NCBI GenBank assembly: GCA_020796225.1
Contig: CM036755.1
Location: 83,337,803-83,401,802 of the forward strand
Reading direction: 5' to 3'
Origin: Arion vulgaris
Taxonomy: Eukaryota; Mollusca; Gastropoda; Stylommatophora; Arionidae
Length of the DNA stretch: 64,000 bases
In this document: positions 34,604 to 45,795 of the stretch, piece after piece
Position numbering within the stretch: the stretch's first letter is position 1
How the letters are laid out: the number at the start of each line of letters is the position of its first letter
The notes under the pieces: model-generated
What the model was told of the DNA's origin: nothing
The model's database searches: none
The model's input: only the letters and a program-made list of their open reading frames with translations
Position numbers and translations under genes: made by a program

Positions 34604-35030
34604 CCAACTCTCTGCTATCAGTGCCAAACATGGCCCCTGACTAAGACACAAGAAAGAAAGATTACAACATGTGAAATGAGATGTCTACGAAAAGCTGTCA
34701 ACGTTACAAGGCGAGATAGAGTGAGAAACGAGAATATCAGAAGCATCGTTGGTACTATACCATGCATACAGTACATCGAGAAGCAAAGACTCAAGTGCTT
34801 CGGCCATCTAATGAGAATGGAACCACATTTACTACCATCACGTGCCTATAATAATCGACATTCAGGGCGCAGTGCGCGAGGCAGGCCAAGAACACGATGG
34901 ATAGATAACATCTCAGAGTCCCTGCGAAAGCATGGACTAACAACGTCAAGCGCAACACACCTGGCACACGATAGAAACTAAATCTCTCCACGGCGCTTCA
35001 CGGCAAATGTGGTTAAGATAAGATAAGATA
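34604..35030 (+). mobile_element. LINE-A, 5'-truncated copy in the TAC array
   Basis: Nearly the same sequence as 37803-38233. The plus strand encodes MRCLRKAVNVTRRDRVRNEN, IEKQRLKCFGHLMRM and GRPRTRWIDNISESL, the C-terminal part of a LINE RT protein, with a 3' AAGAT repeat tail (about 35011-35030). TAC array flanks both sides, so it inserted there. RT is missing. It differs from the 36-38 kb copy by scattered substitutions. Confidence 0.93.
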
Positions 35031-35349
35031 AGAAAACTACTACTACAATTACGTCTACTACTACTACTACAATTACGTCTACTACTACTACTACTATTAC
35101 GTCTACTACTACTACAATTATGTCTACTACTACTACTACAATTACGTCTACTACTACTACTACAATTACGTCTACTACTACTACTAATACAATTACAACT
35201 ACTAATTCTACTAAAATTACGTCTACTACTACTACAATAGAGTCTACTACTATTTTTACAATTACGTCTACTACTACTACAATAGAGTCTACTACTATTT
35301 TTACAATTACGTATACTACTACTACAATTACGTCTACTACGTCTACTAC
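35031..35349. repeat. TAC-rich minisatellite, part 2
   Basis: Continues part 1, with some AATAGAGTC units, and ends at the TA target duplication (35350-35351) of the DNA transposon. Confidence 0.93.
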
Positions 35350-35351
35350 TA

Positions 35352-35457
35352 TAGTCTGTCCATTAATTCGTGAGCACGTTTGAAATTGATTTTCTCGAAA
35401 ACTACCTGTTGGATCTCAGTGATTTTTGCAAGCAGCCTTAGAATATCCATGACGCTA
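35352..35457 (+). repeat. Left terminal inverted repeat of the transposon
   Basis: About 106 bp, from TAGTCTGTCC to ATCCATGACGCTA. Pairs with 39402-39508. Confidence 0.93.
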
Positions 35458-35826
35458 AAATAAAGCTAACCAGTAGTCCATAGATGCTACGGATTTTGCA
35501 CATCGGCGAATTCCTTTGATCTTTTATGACAATTGCAAATACGGGGCTCAAATTTTAGATTTTACAGTATCCTAGAATTTGTCCATGTCAATTCTATTCA
35601 TAGGTGTATCTCCATATTAACTTGATAGGTCAAGTAATTAAGTGTGTTGCCCTTTATGTGCAATCGTGAACTTGGATACAATATGCAACAGTTAGTCCTC
35701 TCCTTCGGTCACCATTAGACCCCAGGGTGTCTTAACTTCACCACAAATTGTATGATGGTAGACGCATTTGGATATGGAAATGTATACGTTGCTATTTCTC
35801 AGTCTGTAATCAAAATATGATTTGTA

Positions 35827-36265
35827 TCATCCCAAATCTGACGATTCCATGAGGTTGATAATTGTTACTGGCTGGACAAATTGTAATCCATCTCGGTGCC
35901 AGTACTCGTCTTCCTCTCGGAGCACATGTTCAACACACTTCTTCCAGAACTGCATGTCTATCATTGAGAAGGACTCACGTGTCAGAACTTCAACATCACA
36001 CATTTTAAACGTCCTGTTCTGTTCGGCAACTTGCCCTTTTACTTTAGCCCAGACAAGCTCTATCGGATTGAGGTGAGCATGATATGGAGGTAGTCGCAAA
36101 GACGTGTGGCCGTATTCCGCAATGATTTTGTCAATATGAAACACCTTTGTCTTATTTGTCATCCTCACCAGGTGCAACAACTCGGGTTTCAAATATGTAT
36201 CATCGAAGCTGACATTTTCCTTAGCAAGCCAAGTCCTAATTTGATCTTTTGTATTTGATGCAGTT
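35827..36265 (-). pseudogene. Transposase C-terminal part (after the LINE split)
   Basis: The minus strand continues the transposase in the same frame as the piece ending at 38244: TASNTKDQIRTWLAKENVSF, KPELLHLVRM, GHTSLRLPPYHAHLNPIELV (catalytic Glu in NPIE) and WAKVKGQVAEQN. I count 83 residues between the second Asp and this Glu after the one TSD copy is removed. No stop or frame change is seen. Both halves look intact, so inactivation is due to the LINE insertion alone, as far as can be seen. Confidence 0.9.
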
Positions 36266-36275
36266 GGTACTTTGT
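36266..36275. repeat. Target-site duplication of LINE-A (left)
   Basis: GGTACTTTGT, repeated exactly at 38234-38243 on the other side of the LINE. Confidence 0.92.
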
Positions 36276-38233
36276 TAAGTCAGTTAAGACAGAAATTCAA
36301 ACAAAAAACTGCATGGTGGAACAACGAGGTCAAGGAATCAATAAAAGCCAAGAAGAAATGTTTCAAAACATGGTTAAAATCCAAAAGCCAAGAGGATTAC
36401 ACAGCATACAGAACAGCGAGAAGACAAAGTAAACAAGTAATCAAAAATCAAAGACAGAATCGTGGGAAAAATACGGAGAACAACTGTCATTACTATGCAA
36501 AGAACAGCCACGAAATTTTTTCAAAAGTGTCAATTCCATGAGGATAAGAGACGAAAGTTTCAACCCCACTGACATTATTAATGATAAAAACGGTACACCG
36601 ATATTTAATACAAACGGAAGGAAGAACAGATGGAAAGAATACTTCCAAGAACTACTTAACCAACCACCAACATCAACTGCGAATAGATTTAAAAAGAACA
36701 CAAACATAGAAGAACCAAATATACTCATCCAAGAAATAGAAGAAGTTGTGAAGAAGAGTACACGTCACAAGACAGCAGGCATAGACGGTATAACCAATGA
36801 AGCAATCAAGGCATGCGGAGAAACAGGAATACAATGGATTCATATAATCTTCAAGTCAGCCGGGACAGAAAGAGAAGTCCCCAAAGATTGGCAGAAAGCC
36901 ATCATAATACCAATATGGAAAAAAAGGGCAAAAAAGAGAATGCAATACATACAGAGGCATATCATTATTAAGTCATGTTGGGAAACTATATGCTAAAATT
37001 TTGGAATCTAGAATCAAACCATTAATAGAACCACAGCTGAACATCGCTCAATTTGGGTTCAGAAAGGGAAAGAGTTGCACTGATGCCCTGTTCACCCTAA
37101 GGCAACTCAGCGAAAACACCATAGAATATGACAAACAGCTCAACTTAGCATTCATAGACCAAGAAAAAGCCTTTGATAGAATAAACAGAAACAAACTATG
37201 GACCATACTAAGTGAATATGGAATTCAGGGCCAACTATTAGACAATATTAGAGCGCTATACCAAAAATGCTCAAGCGTAGTACGAACAAGCGACGGCCTG
37301 ACAGACGAATTTGAATTATCATCAGGAGTAAGGCAGGGATGTGTGCTTTCGCCTATACTTTTCAATATTTACATAGACAGGATAACGCAAGAAACCAAGA
37401 CAGATAACAACCTCGATAACAACTACAATTTAATAAACGAACTACTCTTTGCAGATGATCAGAGTATAATTTACAACAACGAACACAAACTTCAACAACA
37501 CATAAATGCCCTGCAAGCCACATGCGGAAAATATGACATGAAAATTAACACCTCCAAAACAGAAATCATGACAATAAGCAGGTCAACAGGTCAACTAAAT
37601 ATACACGTGAATAATGTCAAAATACAACAGACTCCAGAATTCAAATATCTCGGGAGTATATTCACAGCAGATGGAAAGATGGACAGAGAAATCGAGACCA
37701 GATGCCAGAAGGCAAATGCAGTGACATACCAACTGTCACCACTATTAAAACATCCAAGCATTAACATGGCAGTCAAACAACAACTGATAAACTGCATATT
37801 TATTCCAACTCTCTGCTATCAGTGCCAAACATGGCCCCTGACTAAGACACAAGAAAGAAAGATTACAACATGTGAAATGAGATGTCTACGAAAAGCTGTC
37901 AACGTTACAAGGCGAGATAGAGTGAGAAACGAGAATATCAGAAGCATCGTTGGTACTATACCATGCATACAGTACATCGAGAAGCAAAGATTTAAGTGGT
38001 TCGGCCATTTAATGAGAATGGAACCACATTTACTACCATCACGTGCCTATAATAATCGACACTCAGGGCGCAGAGCACGAGGCAGGCCAAGAACAAGATG
38101 GATAGATAACATCTCAGAGTCCCTGCGAAAGCATGGACTGACAACGTCAAGCGCAACACACCTGGCACAATATAGGAAACTAACTCTCCCCACGACGCTT
38201 CACGGCAAATGTGGTTAAGATAAGATAAGATAA
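36276..38233 (+). mobile_element. LINE-A, near-complete RT portion, inserted in a transposase
   Basis: The plus strand encodes, in three frames, KTAWWNNEVKESIKAKKKC (36310), then MRIRDESFNP to HKTAGIDGITNEAIKACGE, then the RT core. The endonuclease is missing, so this is a 5'-truncated copy. The 3' end is an AAGAT repeat tail (38213-38233). A perfect 10-bp duplication (GGTACTTTGT) flanks it. Frame breaks near 36470 and 36960 stop translation into one protein. It is the same family as 34604-35030 and is related to 51.5-53.5 and 45.8-47.2 kb. Confidence 0.95.
36970..38218 (+). pseudogene. LINE-A reverse transcriptase core and C-terminus
   Basis: An open stretch of about 415 codons holds LSHVGKLYAKILESRIKPL, FGFRKGKSCTDALFTLRQL, NLAFIDQEKAFDRINRNKL (first catalytic Asp region), [31 protein letters not shown] (catalytic Asp pair) and FKYLGSIFTADGK. 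The C-terminal block LCYQCQTWPLTK, FGHLMRM and GRPRTRWIDNI follows, then a stop at 38216. The RT catalytic residues are intact. The enzyme would copy LINE RNA at a nicked target. It is listed as a pseudogene because the upstream part of the polyprotein is missing or out of frame. Confidence 0.92.
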
Positions 38234-38243
38234 GGTACTTTGT

Positions 38244-39141
38244 CTTCCGCTGATACTGCGTTGTGATAGGATGCATTATCCATTACCAAGCATGATGGTC
38301 TGTTTAGAATTGGAAGTAGATCTTTCTCCATCCAGTGCCTGAAAATATGTCCATTCATTTCTGTGTGGTAGTCCCTACCGTCGGTACTTTTTGATTGGAA
38401 AATAAGTCCAGCGTCATGGACAAGACCTTCTTCACTGCTTCCTGCATGCGTTAGTATAATACGCTGGCCTTTGCTGCTTGGTATTTTTCTTTTCTGTTCA
38501 CCGTCTACTGATTGCCATTCTTTAGCATTTGTGTGGTGAGCATTGACCCAGAATTCGTCCAAATATACAATATCATAGCCTTGCCTCCGCCGCTCACGGA
38601 TCTGCCTCAGGTATTTACTTCGGGCAGCAATTAATTGTGGCTTTTCACAAATAATATTCCTGCCGCCTATAGTTTTTCTGAAGGTGAAGCCGGCGGCTCT
38701 TACAATTTTCCATAGAGTACTTTTAGAAATATCTATGCTGCAATCTGATTGCAGTTTTAATTTCAGTTTCCTGAGAGTAACAAGTTGATTTGTCGCAAAC
38801 ATTTTCAAGAGCTTCCGTCTTATGACATCTATGTCAAAGTCGTCAATTGTTCTTTTCCTTCCTTGCTTGACATTAGTGCACTTTGTGTCCTGTTTAATCC
38901 ATCGGGAAAAGTATTCTCTATTCAGACCAAGCGCCAGTTGCGTTCGTTTCTCAGAGTTATGAATATCGCAATATAGATGACCTCTCTTAGATTCCCTACG
39001 GAAGTGTTGGTATAGTAAAACTGTAACCTTCTGCATTGTTATAAATGTGCACTTCAGACTCATTATGAATGTGATATCAATGTCAGTTTTGATAAGCCAA
39101 CAAATATGATACAATAGCTTCATACAAATAGCGAGATACAC
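38244..39141 (-). pseudogene. Transposase N-terminal and catalytic part (before the LINE split)
   Basis: The minus strand encodes a DNA-binding N-terminal region (YFSRWIKQDTK, KQGRKRTIDDFDIDVIRRKL, SKSTLWKIVRAAGFTFRK: two helix-turn-helix-like parts) and the RNase-H-like catalytic core with DIVYLDEFWVNAHHT (first Asp), KGQRIILTHAGS, FQSKSTDGRDYHTEMNGHIF and SCLVMDNASYHN (second Asp). It stops being transposase at AEDKVP, where the LINE begins. The true start is uncertain: Met at 39141 or one about 26 codons in (MSLKC). It would cut and rejoin element ends at TA. Confidence 0.9.
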
Positions 39142-39401
39142 CTATAACTATACAACGGTATCCCAATTATAACGTCATATGCTTTCCGCTTTCAAAGTCG
39201 ACTGGGTTAGGTGCACGGGAATTCGTGAAATTGTTGTTTACTCACGATATTTCAATGTTACCATAATGTATTTTTAGAACAACGCGTCTGTGTACCGTAG
39301 ATCTTTTACTATTGTGTACAATCCGGTGAGGTTGATTTTAATATAACCTGAAGAAGAAATATTTCAAACTACGTCAAATTTTCTTGGAAAAAATATTTCT
39401 C

Positions 39402-39508
39402 TAGCGTCATGGATATTCTAAGGCTGCTTGCAAAAAATCACTGAGACCCAACAGGTAGTTTTCGAGAAAATCAATTTCAAACGTGCTCACGAATTAATGG
39501 ACAGACTA
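39402..39508 (-). repeat. Right terminal inverted repeat of the transposon
   Basis: Complement of 35352-35457 with about one substitution and one extra base. Confidence 0.93.
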
Positions 39509-39510
39509 TA

Positions 39511-39675
39511 CAATTACGTCTACTACTACATTTACGTTTATTACTACTACTACTACAATTACAACTACTACTTCTACTAAAAGTACGCCTACTACAACTA
39601 CATTTACGTCTACTACTACTATTACAATTACGTCTACTACTATTACAATTACGTCTACTACTATTATTACTTGCT
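39511..39675. repeat. TAC-rich minisatellite, part 3
   Basis: The same ACAATTACGTCTACTAC motif as parts 1 and 2, beyond the transposon. Confidence 0.9.
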
Positions 39676-39815
39676 GTACACATTACTCTTTCTTTCATCC
39701 CTTCCTGTCTCTCTATCTCTCTCTCTCTTCTGAAGTTCATCATTAATGATCCACACTAAATTATTACATTAATTGTATCATATCTTGAATAATATATATG
39801 AAGATGTCCTTGCTA
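39676..39815. other. CT-rich tract and unassigned DNA
   Basis: TCTCTATCTCTCTCTCTCTT near 39705-39727. Otherwise no feature. Confidence 0.5.
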
Positions 39816-39819
39816 GAAT

Positions 39820-40465
39820 TTGATAAATCAATGCAATTACATTCTTACAACACAATCTTTCTCTCTACATTATGATATCAATGTCAAACCTGGACGCTGA
39901 CATTAAATGATATCAATGTCAAACCTGGACGCTGACATTAAATGATATCAATGTCAAACCTGGACGCTGACATTAAATGATATCAGTGCCAAACCTGGAC
40001 GCTGACATTTAATGATATCAGTGTCAAAGCGGGACGCTGACATTAAATGATAGAAGAAAACTAGTCACGACAGAGATGAAGAGTCTACGCAGAATGCTGA
40101 GTAAAATAAGAGATTGGTTGAGAAATGAAGACAAGAAAAAAGTAGATACAACATCAGTACTGAACTTCACACATGCATATTAACGACAGACAGTGTGTCT
40201 CAGACAGCAGCGTTGCTCCTACACAGTTGATACGCATCACATAAGGCCGGCCATCAAAAGGTGGACCTCAAAGATAATAGATGTGACGAAAGACGTTTAT
40301 GAAACGCACACAAGCCCGTACTAGAAATATCTTCTTATCCTGAAGATGTGAGGCAAATCAGGACTGGAGAAAAGAAAGAACGATAAAGACTCGCTTCAGG
40401 TGTATATTTTTTTCGAACTGACGCCGTAAGGCAAAACAGGATTAGAGAATAGATAGATAGAATGC
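39820..40465 (+). mobile_element. LINE-D 3' copy with an internal amplification
   Basis: Related to 59394-60028. Shared words include AACACAATCTTTCTC/AACACAATATTTCTC, AAGAAAACTAGTCAC, GGTGGACCTCA and GGATTAGAGAATAGATAGAT. It starts in the region coding LCYQCQTW and ends in a GATA repeat tail (about 40447-40460). The LCYQCQ region is amplified into five 35-bp units. The rest of the coding sequence has stops and frame changes. Only the C-terminal part of the LINE protein was ever here. Confidence 0.85.
39872..40050. repeat. 35-bp tandem array (5 units) inside LINE-D
   Basis: The unit is TGATATCAATGTCAAACCTG plus GACGCTGACATTAAA. Starts fall at 39872, 39908, 39943, 39978 and about 40013. It equals the LINE segment TATGCTATCAGTGTCAAACC plus GGATGCTGACATTAAATGA at 59.5 kb. 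Confidence 0.92.
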
Positions 40466-40670
40466 AGTAACTTGGATGGACCATATTTTACTCATATCCT
40501 TAACGATGTTTGTTTTTTCTATGTACATTATTGCTTCTCCATTTTTACTGCTGTTTTCTACTGGTTGTTTCTATGTACAGTGATTCCAATATTGTGTTGT
40601 TATTTTTCATTCCGGAAACTGAGAGTGACTTTCATATGCTACACAATATTTTGTTCATCCATGTCAACTA
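40466..40670. other. No recognisable feature
   Basis: AT-rich flank before the 45-bp array. Short frames show no motif. Confidence 0.4.
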
Positions 40671-43600
40671 CGACTTTCACTATTGTATAACTGTAGTTGA
40701 GTCTATACTTTAATATCTCTTTCACTATTGTATAACTGTAGTTGTGTCTATACTTTAATATCTCTTTCATTATTGTATAACTGTAGTTGAGTCTATACTT
40801 TAATATCTCTTTGACTATTGTATAACTGTAGTTGAGTCTGTACTTTAATATCTCTTTGACTATTGTATAACTGTAGTTGAGTCTGTACTTTAATATCTCT
40901 TTCATTATTGTATAACTGTAGTTGAGTCTGTACTTTAATATCTCTTTCATTATTGTATAACTGTAGTTGAGTCTGTACTTTAATATCTCTTTGACTATTG
41001 TATAACTGTAGTTGAGTCTGTACTTTAATATCTCTTTCACTATTGTATAACTGTAGTTGAGTCTATACTTTAATATCTCTTTGACTATTGTATAACTGTA
41101 GTTGTGTCTGTACTTTAATATCTCTTTGACTATTGTATAACTGTAGTTGAGTCTGTACTTTAATATCTCTTTCATTATTGTATAACTGTAGTTGTGTCTG
41201 TACTTTAATATCTCTTTCACTATTGTATAACTGTAGTTGAGTCTATACTTTAATATCTCTTTCACTATTGTATAACTGTAGTTGAGTCTATACTTTAATA
41301 TCTCTTTCATTATTGTATAACTGTAGTTGAGTCTATACTTTAATATCTCTTTCACTATTGTATAACTGTAGTTGAGTCTGTACTTTAATATCTATTTGAC
41401 TATTGTATAACTGTAGTTGTGTCTATACTTTAATATCTCTTTGACTATTGTATAACTGTAGTTGTGTCTGTACTTTAATATCTCTTTCATTATTGTATAA
41501 CTGTAGTTGTGTCTATACTTTAATATCTCTTTCACTATTGTATAACTGTAGTTGAGTCTGTACTTTAATATCTCTTTGACTATTGTATAACTGTAGTTGT
41601 GTCTGTACTTTAATATCTCTTTCACTATTGTATAACTGTAGTTGAGTCTGTACTTTAATATCTCTTTCACTATTGTATAACTGTAGTTGAGTCTATACTT
41701 TAATATCTCTTTCACTATTGTATAACTGTAGTTGAGTCTGTACTTTAATATCTCTTTCACTATTGTATAACTGTAGTTGAGTCTGTACTTTAATATCTCT
41801 TTCACTATTGTATAACTGTAGTTGAGTCTATACTTTAATATCTCTTTCACTATTGTATAACTGTAGTTGTGTCTGTACTTTAATATCTCTTTCACTATTG
41901 TATAACTGTAGTTGAGTCTATACTTTAATATCTCTTTCACTATTGTATAACTGTAGTTGTGTCTATACTTTAATATCTCTTTCACTATTGTATAACTGTA
42001 GTTGAGTCTGTACTTTAATATCTCTTTGACTATTGTATAACTGTAGTTGAGTCTGTACTTTAATATCTCTTTGACTATTGTATAACTGTAGTTGTGTCTA
42101 TACTTTAATATCTCTTTCACTATTGTATAACTGTAGTTGAGTCTATACTTTAATATCTCTTTTCACTTTGATAACTGTAGTTGTGTCTATACTTTAATAT
42201 CTCTTTCACTATTGTATAACTGTAGTTGAGTCTTACTTTAATATCTCTTGATGATTGTATAACCTGAAAGTTGGTCTGTACTTTAATATCTCTTTGCTAT
42301 TGTATAATGTATTTGATCATATATTTAATATCTCTTTCACTATTGTATAACTGTAGTTAGTCTGATACTTTAATATCTCTTTCACATTTGTATAACTTCG
42401 CTAAGTCGAGTCTATACTTCTAATATCTTTTTCACTATTGTATAACTGTATTTGAAAGTCTGTACTTATATCTTTTCATTTTGTATAATCGAGTTGAGTT
42501 GATTTAATATCTCTTGAGAATATTGTATAACTGTAGTGAGTCTTTACTTTAATATCTCTTTAGCGTCATTGATATAACTGTAGCATTGAGTCACAGTATT
42601 TAAATCTTTTCTAATTATGATAACTGTAGATTAGTCTATACTTAATATCTCTTTTTACTATTTATAACTGTAGTTAGTCTATACTTAATATCTCTTACTT
42701 ACATTGTTATACTTAGATGAGTCTATACTTTAATATCTCTTTCACTATCTGTATACTTTCAGTCTGTGTCTTACTTAACTTCTCTTTCACATATTAATGA
42801 TAACTAATGTAGTTGAGTTAATTTAATATCTTTTATTATGATAACTGTAGTTGAGTCATATACTTTTAATATCTCTTTCATTATGTATAACTGTAGACTG
42901 AGTCTGTACTTTAATATTCGATATTGTATAACTGAGCTGAGTCTATACTTTTCAATATCTCTTTGACTATTGTATAGCAGAGCCTGAGTCTGTACTTTAA
43001 TATCTCGTTTCATATTGTATAACTGTAGTGAGTCTAGTACTTTAATATCTCTTTCATATTGTACAACTGTAGATGAGCTGTAACATTAAATCTCTTGACT
43101 ATTGTATAACTGTAGCAGTCTGTCTTAATACCTTTGACATTGATAATCGTAGTTGCTGTCTGTGACCTTAATATTCTTTGACATTTATAACTGTATGAGT
43201 CTGTACTTTAAATATCTCTTTGACATTGTATAGACTGAGTGAGTCATGACTTTAATATCTTTCTGACGTATGTATAACTGTAGTTGAGTCTGTACTTTAA
43301 TATTCTTTCACTATTTATAACTGTAGTTGAGTCTGTACTTTAATATCTCTTTCATTATTGTATAACTGTAGTTGATCTGTACTTTAATATTCTTTTCATT
43401 ATTGATAACTGTAGTGATCTGTAATTTTAATATCTCTTTGACTATTGTATAACTGTAGTTGTGTCTATACTTTAATATCTCTTTGACTATTGTATAACTG
43501 TAGTTGAGTCTTTACTTTAATATCTCTTTGACTATTGTATAACTGTAGTTGAGTCTGTACTTTAATATCTCTTTGACTATTGTATAACTGTAGTTGGTCT

Positions 43601-44470
43601 TACTTTAATATCTCTTTCACTATTGTATAACTGTAGTTGAGTCTGTACTTTAATATCTCTTTGACTATTGTATAACTGTAGTTGAGTCTTTACTTTAATA
43701 TCTCTTTGACTATTGTATAACTGTAGTTGAGTCTTTACTTTAATATCTCTTTGACTATTGTATAACTGTAGTTGAGTCTTTACTTTAATATCTCTTTCAC
43801 TATTGTATAACTGTAGTTGTGTCTGTACTTTAATATCTCTTTGACTATTGTATAACTGTAGTTGAGTCTGTACTTTAATATCTCTTTCACTATTGTATAA
43901 CTGTAGTTGAGTCTGTACTTTAATATCTCTTTCATTATTGTATAACTGTAGTTGAGTCTATACTTTAATATCTCTTTGACTATTGTATAACTGTAGTTGA
44001 GTCTGTACTTTAATATCTCTTTGACTATTGTATAACTGTAGTTGTGTCTGTACTTTAATATCTCTTTCACTATTGTATAACTGTAGTTGAGTCTATACTT
44101 TAATATCTCTTTGACTATTGTATAACTGTAGTTGAGTCTATACTTTAATATCTCTTTGACTATTGTATAACTGTAGTTGAGTCTGTACTTTAATATCTCT
44201 TTCATTATTGTATAACTGTAGTTGAGTCTATACTTTAATATCTCTTTGACTATTGTATAACTGTAGTTGTGTCTGTACTTTAATATCTCTTTCACTATTG
44301 TATAACTGTAGTTGAGTCTGTACTTTAATATCTCTTTCACTATTGTATAACTGTAGTTGAGTCTATACTTTAATATCTCTTTCATTATTGTATAACTGTA
44401 GTTGAGTCTACACTTTAATATCTCTTTCATTATTGTATAACTGTAGTTGAGTCTGTACTTTACAAGGAGT
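40671..44470. repeat. 45-bp tandem array (about 84 units)
   Basis: The unit begins TATCTCTTTCACTATTGTAT and ends GAGTCTGTACTTTAA. Sites vary at TTCACT/TTCATT/TTGACT, GAGTCT/GTGTCT and TGTACT/TATACT. On the minus strand it codes repeats of VKEILKYRLNYSYTI; this is a by-product of the 15-codon period. The centre (42150-43440) is rich in indels. The right flank matches D45 copy A, where only three units exist. Confidence 0.97.
42150..43440. other. Indel-rich zone within the 45-bp array
   Basis: Units here have many single-base losses and gains and few coherent substitutions, flanked by near-perfect units on both sides. This looks more like poor consensus than decay. Confidence 0.7.
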
Positions 44471-44965
44471 TGGTTCTGTCACATACTTTAGGAAGATGCA
44501 ATTAATAATAATTAGACATTTTATGATAGTGTGACATCAAGTAGTAGCATGTCCCTTGCGGAACGTGGCATTCATCGCAGCCCGCATGAAAAGTTCTGTC
44601 TCTTGCAAGTTATCCGGCCTCTTCTCGTGTCATGGTCACAATTTCTTTGAAGTCCTGCTGCCACCTTCCTTTTTGGTCGTCCCATGCCTTGTACTCGGAA
44701 CATGCCACAGGAGCCATGCCTTTCATTACCTTTCTCTCCAAACCGTTGATGCCATAGCCACACAGTTAATCATAATTGAGTATATAATCATTTCTCACCT
44801 TAATCACAACATAGTCTGCACTAACAAACATTACGACAAGTAAATTAGTTTACATCTTCCAGTGGTAAGGTAAAAACTGAAAGTAAAATTAGGAATATTT
44901 ACTTACATTATAGATTGAAGGACATTTGTACTCATGGCAACGTGTTTATTTATTTAGAGAATTAC
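44471..44965. repeat. Dispersed repeat D45, copy C
   Basis: Follows the 45-bp array with ACAAGGAGTTGGTTCTGTCA, like copy A. It contains the segment 44534-44765 shared with copy B (AGTAGTAGCATGTCCCTTGC) that copy A lacks, and ends in CATGGCAACGTGTTTATTTA. Confidence 0.88.
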
Positions 44966-44967
44966 GA

Positions 44968-45060
44968 GTACTAGTCCGAGGTAGCGTATAGTTGGTCAGC
45001 ACTACTTCACACAAGAGATCGTAAGATATTGTATGGTCAAGCAATGTTAATCGGAGATTA
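44968..45060 (+). mobile_element. Possible decayed SINE head
   Basis: GAGGTAGCGTATAGTTGGTC is weakly A-box-like and follows D45 copy C, as the clearer SINE follows copy B. No B box is seen. Confidence 0.35.
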
Positions 45061-45109
45061 TTTCTAGCAGGACATGTCTCTTAGTTAGTCGAAATTTATT
45101 ATGAAAATA

Positions 45110-45795
45110 TAAATGTATTACTGTGCAATACTAATTTTATGGTCACGTAATGTAAAATGTATACAAAACTAAGATGCTTCTGTCATGAAATCTTATGGTC
45201 AATGTCAATTAAAACTGTATACAAAATCTAGATGTATTTCTACCTGTCAATACATTTCTATGGTCAATGTCAATCTAAAACTGTATACAAAATCTAAGAT
45301 GTATTTCTACCTGTCAATGACATATTTCTATGGTCAAGTCAATCTAAAACTGTATACAAAATCTAAGATGTCATTTCTACTGTCAATTGATATCTCTCTA
45401 TGGTCAATGTCAATCTAAAACTGTATACAAAATCTAAGATGTATTTCTACCTGTCAATGACATATCTCTATGGTCAATGTCAATCTAAAACTGTATACAA
45501 AATCTAAGATGTATTTCTACCTGTCAAGCATGACATACTTCTCGTATAGTGTCAATAATCGTCAATCTAAAACTGTATACAAAATCTAGATGATTACCTG
45601 TCAATGACATATTCATGGTCAATGTCAATCTAAAACTGTATACAAAATCTAAGATGTATTTCTACCTGTCAATGACATATTTCTATGGTCAATGTCAATC
45701 TAAAACTGTATACAAAATCTAAGATGATTTCTACGTCAATGACATATCCTTGGCAATGCATCTAAAACTGTACAAATCTAAGAGTATTCTACTAA
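45110..45795. repeat. 70-bp tandem array, left part (about 10 units)
   Basis: The unit begins TATTTCTATGGTCAATGTCA and contains ATCTAAAACTGTATACAAAA and CCTGTCAATGACA. Edges and middle are indel-rich. It resumes at 47153 after the LINE. Confidence 0.92.

Larger units (their letters stand above)
35352..39508 (-). mobile_element. Tc1/mariner-superfamily transposon (DD-E spacing near 83), split by a LINE
   Basis: The ends are inverted repeats of about 106 bp beginning TAGTCTGTCCATTAATTCGT, flanked by TA on both sides (35350-35351 and 39509-39510). The empty site would read CTACTACTACAATTACG, exactly the TAC array unit. The only gene is a minus-strand transposase, now in two pieces because LINE-A sits at 36276-38233. 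Without the LINE the element would be about 2.2 kb. The two inverted repeats differ by about one substitution and one indel, so it is probably young. The Asp-Glu spacing resembles the DD82E ('Sailor') branch as I know it; assignment is by motif only. Confidence 0.9.

Noticed and set aside
34250..34651. Poly-Val, poly-Leu and Ser-rich frames in the TAC array
   Set aside because: They are translations of a trinucleotide-rich minisatellite in different phases.
40639..44430. Lys/Tyr-rich minus-strand frames of over 200 codons
   Set aside because: Produced by the 45-bp (15-codon) array. They stop where indels occur and have no other support.
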